Shown: positions 24,676-33,224 of the stretch, in pieces
How the letters are laid out: each line of letters starts with the position of its first letter
Numbering within the stretch: position 1 is the stretch's first letter
NCBI GenBank assembly: GCA_029747015.1
Contig: JAKOGI010002239.1
Span: 62,001 to 126,000 of the forward strand
Length of the DNA: 64,000 nt
Direction of reading: 5' to 3'
DNA from: Carnegiea gigantea
Taxonomy: Eukaryota; Streptophyta; Magnoliopsida; Caryophyllales; Cactaceae
The notes under the pieces: generated by a model
The model's input: the letters and a program-made list of their open reading frames with translations, nothing else
Told to the model about the DNA's origin: nothing
Database searches by the model: none
Position numbers and translations under genes: made by a program

Positions 24676-25797
24676 TGATGGAGGCCCATCTCCTATCATG
24701 ATCCAAGGCCATCAAGGAAGCCCAAAAAGTCCAAGTCTCATGTCCAAAGTGCAAGAAATCAGCCTAGGAGAGTAAGGGAATTTTTTTGTCAAAACTGGAA
24801 TTTCAGGCGTGCACAAACCCAGTTTTGTGCACATTATTTCCTAACCTTCCCGAGGCTAAAATGGGGTTGCAGGAAGCCTAAGTTTAAGTTCAAGATGTGC
24901 TCTTTCTATCAAGACCTCTTGCAAGTCATTTGGAGATCATTTGATACCTCAAAACCTCAAGCAAAATCAACTACTACATCCTGGCGCTGAACTGGACGTG
25001 GCTGAAACAAGAGGCTGTTTGGTGGCCCATTTCTCCTCTACTTGGTTTGAAACTTTTATGGTTTGAAAGTACTTTAAAAATATTATCAAGTGCCATGAAA
25101 AACCTCAGCCAAATTACACACATGAGGAGCTATTAACCACCAAAACAAGGCACAAAACACCCTAAAATCCAGTCCGTGGCCAGCCGGGTACAAGGAGAGA
25201 AGAGTGAGGTGTTTTTGCTCTAATCCATGCTTAGCCACTTGCAAGAGTCATCATGAAGAGTACTAAGCTGCCAAGGAAGCTTCCATTAGCCCCTAAGCCG
25301 ACACATCATCCTCAAGATTAGCATTGAAGAGGTGGCAAGTGGAGGATGCATCTATCCTTTTATGCTTTGATTTGATCTTTGTATTTTTGCCTAGTTTAGC
25401 TTGTAGTGCAACCTAAGGCCTATGTTTGTACTTGAAGCTTTGTATTAAAACCCCCCAAGGCCCTTTGGCCGGCCACATTATGCTTGAACATTGAATGAAG
25501 TTGAGCCTTGCTCCTTTGAACTCTCAAACTCTCTTCTAGCTTATCTCTTCCTTTGGCCGGGTTGAGTGGTGATCTAGCAAGAGTCTTAACTTCTTTCTTG
25601 GTGGTGTTTCTGTATCCAAGAGGTGGTTAAGGGCCCTAACATCAGTCCTTGGTGGTGTTTCTGTATCCAAGGTGGGTGTTAGTTCCGGTTATCTATCCAT
25701 ATCTAAGGTGAGTTTGTGAATTCAAAGTTGCCTTGATTTCTTTGCACTCATCTTCCATCTCTTCCCATCCTCTTGGTTTCCCCTTGAGGATACATCA
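24676..25797 (+). repeat. 5' LTR of the gypsy element
   Basis: Starts TGATGGAGGCCC and ends GGATACATCA. It matches 30559-31681 almost base for base. Visible differences include TGATGG/TGAGGG at the start and AAGTGCC/AAGTGGCC, which accounts for the one-base length difference. Confidence 0.95.
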
Positions 25798-25801
25798 TAC
25801 T

Positions 25802-25813
25802 TGGTATCAGAGC
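25802..25813 (+). other. Primer-binding site, tRNA-iMet
   Basis: TGGTATCAGAGC, the perfect initiator tRNA-Met complement, lies four bases after the 5' LTR. Confidence 0.95.
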
Positions 25814-25926
25814 TAAGGCTTCCCTAGGCCTAAGCTTGCTGCCCAACACCCTTCCAAACACCCAAACACATTTCCCCCACAAAACACCAAAAACCGTGCT
25901 CCACGGTTTCCATTGCCTAGAAGATC

Positions 25927-26135
25927 GGCACGGTCCCCCTGTGCTAAGGAGCACGACCGTGCCACTCTCCTTTCCCAGCCACATTTCATCTTCCCCTACA
26001 TCCAGAACCTAAGCACGGTCACCCCATGCCATGTCGCACGACCGTGCCACCCCTTTCCTAGCCACATCCCAACTTCACTCACGTCTAGACCCTGAGCACG
26101 GTCACCTCGTGTCTAAGAGCACGCTCGTGCCACAT
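25927..26135 (+). repeat. Three tandem leader repeats with internal hairpins
   Basis: Units begin with GCACGGTC at 25928, 26013 and 26096 (period 85 and 83). In unit 1 GGCACGGTC (25927-25935) is the reverse complement of GACCGTGCC (25955-25963). Unit 2 has the same arms of eight bases (26013-26020 and 26040-26047). In unit 3 the right arm is changed to GCTCGTGC. Each unit goes on with a related CCCAGCCACAT...CATCCAGAACC segment. The array lies in the untranslated leader and overlaps the first codons of the longest gag frame. Confidence 0.85.
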
Positions 26136-27071
26136 TCAGCCCGGGAAGTACCACCTTGTTTCAACGTGAGTACTACTAGTATGACCATGGAAGAGAAGTT
26201 TGAGGCCCTCATGAGGAATTATGAGGCCTTGAAGCTGCAAAATGAAGAGATCAAAGGTCAAAATGAGTATTTGAGGCGACAACTCGGAGATTCTTTGAAG
26301 CAAAAATGCAAGGAGATTAGGAGTTCCCGATCTTCTAACTCCTCTGACTCCGAGCCAGAAGCAAGAGAAGCCCCACACTTGAGCTCATCAAGTGAAGAAG
26401 AGGCTTATGGAAGAATGAGAAGAGGAAGGAAAACAACCTCATACCATGGAGACATCCGAGTGGAAATTCCAGAGTTTGAAGGGAAGCTAGACCCCAATGA
26501 GTTCTTAGAATGGTTGCAAACCGTTGAGAGGATGTTTGATTACAAGGAGATTTCGGAGGGAAATAAGGTAAAACTTGTTGCCCTTAGACTTCGTAAATAT
26601 GCTTCTGTTTGGCGGTCCAACCTTTGTGCTAAGAGGGCTAGGCAAGGGAAGGGAAAGATTCGAACATGGGAGAAAATGAAAGCCAAACTTAAAGCCCATT
26701 TCTTACCCCCGTCTTACCTACAAGATAATTACTCCCAACTTCACAACCTTACCCAAGGTAACATGAGTGTTGAGGAGTATATTAGGGAATTTGAGAAATT
26801 GTTGATCAAGTGTGATTTGAGGGAGCCCGAAGAACAGACCATAGTGGGATATTTGGGAGGGTTAGATCCTAGATATGCTCATGTGGTAGATTTGCAACAA
26901 TACACTACTTTTGATGAGGTGTGTGTCTTAGCCCACAAAGTAGAACAACAAAGAAAATCCAAGCTCTACAAAAGAGAACCTCCCAAACCCTATCCCAAGA
27001 GCCAACCTTTCAACAAGGGGAGCTCTTACCCACCTCCTAAACCTACGGTTTCTACACCCTCACCTCCATAA
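26031..27071 (+). CDS. gag: Gypsy gag (capsid part), ends at UAA before the zinc knuckle
   Basis: Structural protein that forms the cytoplasmic virus-like particle. The frame has 346 residues, but the first 50 come from the tandem leader repeats. The likelier start is ATG at 26181 (residue 51, MTMEEKFEALMRNYEALK), which opens a heptad-like coiled coil. A charged Ser-rich linker follows, then the retrotransposon gag domain (about residues 135-310) with YASVWRSNLC, LKAHFLPPSY and NMSVEEYIREFEKLL. The tail is Lys/Pro-rich. The frame closes with UAA at 27069-27071, and the zinc knuckle follows downstream in the same frame, so the stop splits a normal Gag. Confidence 0.9.
   Translation: MSHDRATPFLATSQLHSRLDPEHGHLVSKSTLVPHSAREVPPCFNVSTTSMTMEEKFEALMRNYEALKLQNEEIKGQNEYLRRQLGDSLKQKCKEIRSSRSSNSSDSEPEAREAPHLSSSSEEEAYGRMRRGRKTTSYHGDIRVEIPEFEGKLDPNEFLEWLQTVERMFDYKEISEGNKVKLVALRLRKYASVWRSNLCAKRARQGKGKIRTWEKMKAKLKAHFLPPSYLQDNYSQLHNLTQGNMSVEEYIREFEKLLIKCDLREPEEQTIVGYLGGLDPRYAHVVDLQQYTTFDEVCVLAHKVEQQRKSKLYKREPPKPYPKSQPFNKGSSYPPPKPTVSTPSPP
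27069..27071 (+). other. In-frame UAA between gag capsid and zinc knuckle
   Basis: Gag and pol are in the same frame and only this codon separates them. The codons after it run open through a Lys/Pro/Gln-rich stretch, a CX2CX4HX4C zinc knuckle (27144-27185) and into protease. It may be a single nonsense change (for example CAA to TAA) or a suppressed stop. Sequence alone does not decide. Confidence 0.85.
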
Positions 27072-27206
27072 AAGAACCAAGCTCCACAAAAAAGTCCTCC
27101 ATCCCAAAACCGTCCCAATCCTAAGCCAAATGACCAAAGAAGATGTTTCAAGTGTCAAGGTCTTGGGCACATTGCTTCGGAGTGTCCAAATAGGAGGGTT
27201 ATCACC
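27072..27206 (+). CDS. Zinc-knuckle segment upstream of the pol start codon
   Basis: Forty-five codons without an ATG link the gag stop to the first pol methionine, all in one frame. The zinc knuckle CFKCQGLGHIASEC (27144-27185) has all four ligands spaced CX2CX4HX4C. In related elements it is the nucleocapsid part that binds genomic RNA. Because no start codon precedes it, it would be translated only by readthrough of the UAA or if the stop were absent. Confidence 0.85.
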
Positions 27207-30200
27207 TTGGCCGAATGGGATGAGAAAAGGGAAGAAGAGGGAGTAGAGGAGGAAGAAAGAGAAGGTGTGTACTGCATGGAGGAACAAGAGGAAGTGATTG
27301 AAGAGGCGGATGAAGGAGAACTACTTGTATTGAGGAGACCCTTGAGTACTAAGAGAGGAGAACTTAAAGAACAAAGAGAGAACATCTTTCATACAAGATG
27401 TACCATTCGAGACAAAGTGTGTTCCCTCATCATTGATGGTGGGAGTTGTGCAAATGTAGCATCATTGACTATGGTGGAGAAGCTTGGTCTTCAAGCTTCG
27501 GCTCATCCTCACCCCTACAACATTCAATGGCTAAATCAAGGTAAGGGGTTGCAAGTTAATTCAAGATGCTTGATTTCACTTTCAATTGGCAAGCATTACC
27601 ATGATGAATTGTGGTGTGATATCATCCCCATGGATGCATGTCACCTCTTGTTGGGAAGACCGTGGTTATTTGATCGGAAAGTTATGCATGATGGCTATTT
27701 GAACACCTACACCTTCCATAAGGATGGGAGGAAGATCACCCTTGCCCCATTAAGCCCTTCCCAACTCCACAAAAACAAGCCCCAACCAAGCCATGACCAT
27801 TCGGACATGCTCCTAGCCGTGAGTGAGCCTCTCCTTAAGGCTTCTCACCATGAATTCAAGGCTTTTAAGGAGTGGATCCTAGCCACCCTTGAGGAGTACG
27901 AAACCCCCACACCGTCACATCCCCTAGCCCTTTCCCTCCTTGAACACTTTAGCCATGTCTTTCCCGAAGAAATACCTCCCGGCCTACCTCCACAAAGAAC
28001 TATCCAACACCACATTAATCTCATACCCGGTTCCATCCTCCCAAACAAACCGGCTTACCGAGCAAACCCCAAGGAAACCATGGAAATCCAAAGGCAAGTT
28101 GATGAGCTTATGGATAAGGGGTTGATTAGAGAGAGCTTGAGCCCTTGTGCGGTTCCGGCCCTCCTTGTTCCAAAGAAAGACGGGAGTATGCGCATGTGTG
28201 TTGATAGTCGGGCAATCAACAAAATAACCATCAAGTATAGATATCCAATTCCCCGCCTTGAAGACATGCTTGATGAGTTATATGGTTCTAGAGTGTTCTC
28301 TAAAGTGGACTTGAGAAGTGGTTACTATCAAATCCGCATTAGAGAAGGAGATGAGTGGAAGACGGCCTTCAAGACCAAAGGAGGCTTGTATGAGTGGCTA
28401 GTCATGCCATTCGGTTTGTCAAATGCTCCAAGTACCTTCATGCGGCTCATGAACCAAGTGTTCCGGCCCTTCATTGGCAAGTTTGTTGTGGTGTATTTTG
28501 ATGACATCCTCACCTATAGCAAGAGTGAAGAAGAGCACCTTCAAGATCTCACTCAAGTCATGAAGGTTCTAGAGAAGGAAAAAATCTATGGTAACCTCAA
28601 GAAGTGTACATTTTTCACTCATGAGGTAACCTTCCTTGGTTACATTATCACAAGTGAAGGCATCAAGGTTGATGAGAGTAAAGTGGAAGCGATTCGGTCT
28701 TGGCCAATCCCAAAGAGCATCCATGATGTGCGAAGTTTCCATGGGCTTTCCTCATTCTATAGGCGGTTCATTAGGAACTTTAGCACAATTATGGCCCCTA
28801 TGACCGAAGTTATCAAAGGCACAACATTCAAGTGGACTCCCAAGGCTCAAGAGGCCTTTGAAACCATCAAGTCCAAGCTCACCCAAGCACCGGTTCTTGC
28901 TTTGCCTTGCTTTGATAAAGTGTTTGAGGTAGAGTACGATGCATCCGGAGTTGGCATTGGAGGAGTTCTCACTCAAGAGGGGCGGCCCTTAGCCTTCTTT
29001 AGTGAGAAGCTTTGTGACTCAAGGAGGAAATACTCAACCTATGATAAAGAGTTTTATGCCATAGTGCGGTGCCTTGAGCATTGGAATCATTACTTGGTGG
29101 CTAGTGAGTTTATCTTGCACTCGGATCATGAAGCCTTGAAATACATTCAAGGGCAATATAAGCTTAACTCACGGCATGCCAAGTGGGTGGAGTTCCTTCA
29201 ATCTTTCAACTTCACCATCAAGCACAAGTCCGGAAAGTTCAATCAAGGAGCCGATGGCTTGTCAAGGGGGCACCTACTTCTATTCCAACTTGATGCTTGC
29301 ATTCTTAGCTTTGAGCACTTGAAGTCCCTCTATGAGAATGATGAAGATTTGGGAGAGCTCTACAAGGAGTGCCTTCGGCATCCCAAAGGTGACTTTCTTG
29401 TCCAAGATGGCTTTTTGTTCAAAGGCTCAAGGTTGTGTGTGCCTAAGTGTGGCACAAGAGAGCTACTCATACGTGAGGTTCATGATGGATCTCTAGCCGG
29501 TCACTTTGGAGAAAACAAGACCCTTATGATGCTAAGGGAACATTACTATTGGCCAAGTATGAGTAAAGATGTACAAGATGTGTTGAAGAGGTGTGCAACT
29601 TGCCAAGTTGCCAAAAGCCATCTCCTACCCCATGGCCTATACACGCCCTTACCCATTCCCAATCATCCTTGGGAAGATGTAAGCATAGATTTTGTTCTTG
29701 GCCTTCCAAGGACACAAAGGGGTAAGGATTCAATTTTCGTGGTTGTTGGTCGTTTCTCTAAGATGGCCCATTTCATACCTTGCACCAAGACCAACGATGC
29801 CACCCACATTGCCGAATTATACTTCAAGGAAGTGATGAGGCTACATGGCATTCCTAGATCCATTGTTTCGGATAGGGACACAAAGTTCCTTAGCCATTTT
29901 TGGGTGACACTATGGAAGAAGATGGGAACCAAGCTCAAGTATAGCACTTCATGCCACCCTCAAACGGATGGGCAAACCGAAGTCACCAACCGGACTTTGG
30001 GAACTCTCCTAAGAGTGCTAGTGAAGTCCGACATCAAAGCTTGGGACTTAGCCTTGCCACAAGCTGAGTTCACCTTCAACAAGTCACCTAGCAAGGCCAC
30101 AGGTTTATCTCCATTCAAGGTAGTTTATGGGTTGGATCCTTTGAGTCGCCTTGATCTTGTTCCAAGAGAAATGAATGAGAAGCCTCACGTGGAGGCTAGC

Positions 30201-30530
30201 AAACCAGTTGAAGAGATTCAAAAACTACATGAAACCATGAGGGCCAAGATTGAGAAGACAAATGCATCCTACAAGGACCATGCCAACAAGCATAGAAAGA
30301 AGATGGTGTTCCACCCCGGCGATTTGGTATGGGTTCATTTGAGGAAGGAACGGTTTCCTTCTAAGAGGAAGAGCAAATTGATGCCGAGAGCCGATGGCCC
30401 CTTTGAAGTGTTAGAGCGCATCAATGACAATGCTTACAAGATAAATTTGCCCAGTGAGTATGGAGTTTCGGCCACTTTCAATGTAGCCGACTTAGCCTTT
30501 ATGAGGAGGATGATCATCTTATCAATTTGA
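27207..30530 (+). CDS. pol: Gypsy pol polyprotein: protease, RT, RNase H, integrase
   Basis: 1107 residues, uninterrupted. After an acidic linker, the protease has IDGGSCANVAS with the catalytic Asp at residue 77. Reverse transcriptase shows VPKKDGSMRMCVDSRAINK, VFSKVDLRSGYYQIR, MPFGLSNAPSTFM and YFDDIL at 430-435. RNase H has the YDASG word (Asp 578). Integrase has a zinc site of His 759, His 766, Cys 796 and Cys 799, then Asp 828, Asp 889 and Glu 925, the last two separated by 35 residues (DD35E). The C-terminal module reads ADGPFEVLERI and ends soon after NVADL. No chromodomain follows. The first ATG is probably not the true start, since the frame is open back to 27072. All catalytic residues are intact. 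Confidence 0.95.
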   Translation: MAEWDEKREEEGVEEEEREGVYCMEEQEEVIEEADEGELLVLRRPLSTKRGELKEQRENIFHTRCTIRDKVCSLIIDGGSCANVASLTMVEKLGLQASAHPHPYNIQWLNQGKGLQVNSRCLISLSIGKHYHDELWCDIIPMDACHLLLGRPWLFDRKVMHDGYLNTYTFHKDGRKITLAPLSPSQLHKNKPQPSHDHSDMLLAVSEPLLKASHHEFKAFKEWILATLEEYETPTPSHPLALSLLEHFSHVFPEEIPPGLPPQRTIQHHINLIPGSILPNKPAYRANPKETMEIQRQVDELMDKGLIRESLSPCAVPALLVPKKDGSMRMCVDSRAINKITIKYRYPIPRLEDMLDELYGSRVFSKVDLRSGYYQIRIREGDEWKTAFKTKGGLYEWLVMPFGLSNAPSTFMRLMNQVFRPFIGKFVVVYFDDILTYSKSEEEHLQDLTQVMKVLEKEKIYGNLKKCTFFTHEVTFLGYIITSEGIKVDESKVEAIRSWPIPKSIHDVRSFHGLSSFYRRFIRNFSTIMAPMTEVIKGTTFKWTPKAQEAFETIKSKLTQAPVLALPCFDKVFEVEYDASGVGIGGVLTQEGRPLAFFSEKLCDSRRKYSTYDKEFYAIVRCLEHWNHYLVASEFILHSDHEALKYIQGQYKLNSRHAKWVEFLQSFNFTIKHKSGKFNQGADGLSRGHLLLFQLDACILSFEHLKSLYENDEDLGELYKECLRHPKGDFLVQDGFLFKGSRLCVPKCGTRELLIREVHDGSLAGHFGENKTLMMLREHYYWPSMSKDVQDVLKRCATCQVAKSHLLPHGLYTPLPIPNHPWEDVSIDFVLGLPRTQRGKDSIFVVVGRFSKMAHFIPCTKTNDATHIAELYFKEVMRLHGIPRSIVSDRDTKFLSHFWVTLWKKMGTKLKYSTSCHPQTDGQTEVTNRTLGTLLRVLVKSDIKAWDLALPQAEFTFNKSPSKATGLSPFKVVYGLDPLSRLDLVPREMNEKPHVEASKPVEEIQKLHETMRAKIEKTNASYKDHANKHRKKMVFHPGDLVWVHLRKERFPSKRKSKLMPRADGPFEVLERINDNAYKINLPSEYGVSATFNVADLAFMRRMIILSI

Positions 30531-30548
30531 GGGCAAATTCTCTTCAAC

Positions 30549-30558
30549 AAGGGGAGGA
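30549..30558 (+). other. Polypurine tract of the gypsy element
   Basis: AAGGGGAGGA directly before the TGAGGGAGG start of the 3' LTR, the expected plus-strand primer. Confidence 0.9.
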
Positions 30559-31681
30559 TGAGGGAGGCCCATCTCCTATCATGATCCAAGGCCATCAAGG
30601 AAGCCCAAAAAGTCCAGGTCTCATGTCCAAAGTGCAAGAAATCAGCCTAGGAGAGCAAGGGAATTTTTTTGTCAAAACTAGAATTTCAGGCGTGCACAAA
30701 CCCGATTTTTTGCACGTTATTTCCTAACCTTCCCAAGGCTAAAATGGGGTTGCCGGAAGCCTAATTTTAAGTTCAAGATGTGCTCTTTCCATCAGGACCT
30801 CTTGCAAGTCATTTGGAGATCATTTGATACCTCAAAACCTCAAGCAAAGTCAACTGCTACATCCTGGCGCTGAACTGGACGTGGCTGAAACAAGAGGCTG
30901 TTTGGTGGCCCATTTCTCCTCTACTTGGTTTGAAACTTTTATGGTTTGAAAGTACTTTAAAAATATTATCAAGTGGCCATGAAAAACCTCAGCCAAATTA
31001 CACACATGAGGAGCTATTAACCACCAAAACAAGGCACAAAGCACCCTAAAATCTAGTCCATGGCCAGCCGGGTACAAGGAGAGAAGAGTGAGGTGTTTTT
31101 GCTCTAATCCATGGTTAGCCACTTGCAAGAGTCATCATGAAGAGTACTAAGCTGCCAAGGAAGCTTCCATTAGCCCCTAAGCCGACACATCATCCTCAAG
31201 ATCAGCATTGAAGAGGTGGCAAGTGGAGGATGCATCTATCCTTTTATGCTTTGATTTGATCTTTGTATTTTTGCCTAGTTTAGCTTGTAGTGCAACCTAA
31301 GGCCTATGTTTGTACTTGAAGCTTTGTATTAAAACCCCCTAAGGCCCTTTAGCCGGCCACATTATGCTTGAACATTGAATGAAGTTGAGCCTTGCTCCTT
31401 TGAACTCTCAAACTCTCTTCTAGCTTATCTCTTCCTTTGGCCGGGTTGAGTGGTGATCTAGCAAGAGTCTTAACTTCTTTCTTGGTGGTGTTTCTGTATC
31501 CAAGAGGTGGTTAAGGGCCCTAACATCAGTCCTTGGTGGTGTTTCTGTATCCAAGGTGGGTGTTAGTTCCGGTTATCTATCCATATCTAAGGTGAGTTTG
31601 TGAATTCAAAGTTGCCTTGATTTCTTTGCACTTATCTTTCATCTCTTCCCACCCTCTTGGTTTCCCCTTAAGGATACATCA
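30559..31681 (+). repeat. 3' LTR of the gypsy element
   Basis: Starts TGAGGGAGGCCC and ends GGATACATCA. It is followed by the target duplication CTAAT (31682-31686). Confidence 0.95.
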
Positions 31682-33224
31682 CTAATTTTTCATAGAGGTC
31701 TTAAAATGTTGAAAATCCTCAAGCCTAGTCTAGCATACCTACCCCTCCTAGTTTCCAAAACTAGAGATATGCTCCTTCTACTTCTCATCAAGCTCCATAT
31801 GGGAGTTCTGACATAGTTAAGGTAATTTCTGCTCTTCGTACCTTGACTTTTATCGTGCAAAATGTTGACTCTATGTTCAAGGAAATTGAGTCTTAAATGC
31901 ATATTATCGACTCTTACTAACCATCTCTAACTAAGTTAGAAACCTAACTAGGCAACTAGGCATAGTTGTACGTAAAAGAGAAGATGAAAAACGTCCAAGT
32001 CATCCTATACAAAACCCTAAAGGCTAACAATTGTGACCAATTCAAAGCTAGAATGTTTCTTAGGAGTGGTAAAAAAAATAGATAATAAAATAAGCGATAA
32101 GAAACATGATAAAGAGGAAGAACTTAAGGCCATTGTGAGTGATCATGAACCGAAAAGAAAAACGATGCATCCCCTTCCCCTATTGTGTCTGACCCCATTA
32201 TCAGATATAAGCCAAGGGTTCCTTACCCTCAAGCTTTGGATGTACCATTCCCTTCTACGAAAGATAAGCAAAGAGATGAACTTCTAGAGGCTTCTCAGCA
32301 AGTTAAGATCAATCTTCCCCTTTTGGAAGCAATTAGATAGATCCCTACTTATGCCAAGTCCTTTGAAGACATGTGCACTTTTGAAAGAAAATCTAAAGGT
32401 GACAAGTCTAAAAAGGTTCTTTTAAGTGAACAAGTGAGTCCTATTTTAAAATTTAGCCCTGTACCTAAGTTTAAAGATCCTGGTATTCCCGCTATTTCAT
32501 GTTATATTCGTAATCACAAAATTAAAAGGGTACTTTGGATTTGAGTTCTAGTGTTAATTTTTTACCATATTCTGTTTGCTCAGAGTTGGGATTGGGTGAA
32601 CTGGAGTCTTCCTACTATACCCTTCATCTTGCTTATAGGTTAATTAGGACTCCTCTAGGGTGAATAGATGATGTCTTGGTTTAAATTGATAAAGTATTTA
32701 TTTCCTATCGATTTTGTTGTGTTAGACATGGACCCTAGTTATACTTCTAAGAAGATCCCTCTTATTTTAGGATTTTCCTTCCTAGCTACAGCTAATGCCA
32801 CTATTAACTGTACACTAGGAGTGATGGATGTCTCAATCATGAACATGAGGGTTATACTTAACATTTTTAAAGCTTCTTCTCAACCTATCTTTGAAGATGA
32901 ATCTCAGTGCTTCTTTGTTGATGTGATTGATGAAGTAATTGAATAGGCTTCACCTGCTATTTTAAGCAATGATCCCTTAAGAACATGTCTTTCACAAGTA
33001 GAGTTAAGCTCATTTGACTTTGGAAGTATAATAGATAAGATGGATTTTGCTCTTAACTTCAGTCCTCATCTTGAGTCTTCCTCTTACATGTTCATCTATG
33101 AGACCCTCCCACCTTTGGCAAGCTCTCCTATGCCACCTTTTGCCGTGTCCCCACCTAAAGTTGAGTTGTAACGTCACCCTAATTCACTCAAGTATGTGTT
33201 TTTAGGCTCTAAAGAGACCCTAAC
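31682..33224 (+). pseudogene. Athila-like gag C-terminus and protease, broken
   Basis: Continues the gag that stops at 24675. Recognisable parts are LETQLGQL at about 31940, MFLRSGK at about 32055 (Athila gag usually has TLRSGK), an aspartic protease region with PFLATANATINC-like text within 32668-32946 (frame YLFPIDFVVLDMDPS, GFSFLATANATINCTLGVMD), and NSLKYVFLGS at about 33185-33215, which in Athila opens the reverse transcriptase part. Many stops are present, for example at 33168-33170. The reading is cut at 33225 by the minus-strand chromovirus, and no later Athila pol is found. Confidence 0.8.

Larger units (their letters stand above)
24676..31681 (+). mobile_element. Complete Ty3/gypsy retrotransposon, 7006 bp
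   Basis: LTRs of 1122 and 1123 bp, tRNA-iMet primer site, gag, protease, reverse transcriptase, RNase H, integrase, polypurine tract and a perfect 5-bp target duplication are all present. I count roughly 25 to 30 differences between the LTRs (about 2.5%), so it is the youngest LTR element here that can be dated this way. The protease-reverse transcriptase-RNase H-integrase order and a GPF word near the integrase end place it among chromovirus-like Ty3/gypsy elements, perhaps close to CRM/Reina types. I see no chromodomain, so the lineage stays open. Confidence 0.95.

Noticed and set aside
30450..30530. Chromodomain at the end of the gypsy pol
   Set aside because: The protein ends soon after NVADL without a chromodomain-like aromatic pattern.
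33168..33180. TGTAACGTCACCC as the outer end of the chromovirus LTR
   Set aside because: Athila protein similarity (NSLKYVFLGS) continues past it to about 33215, so the LTR edge must be later, at 33225.
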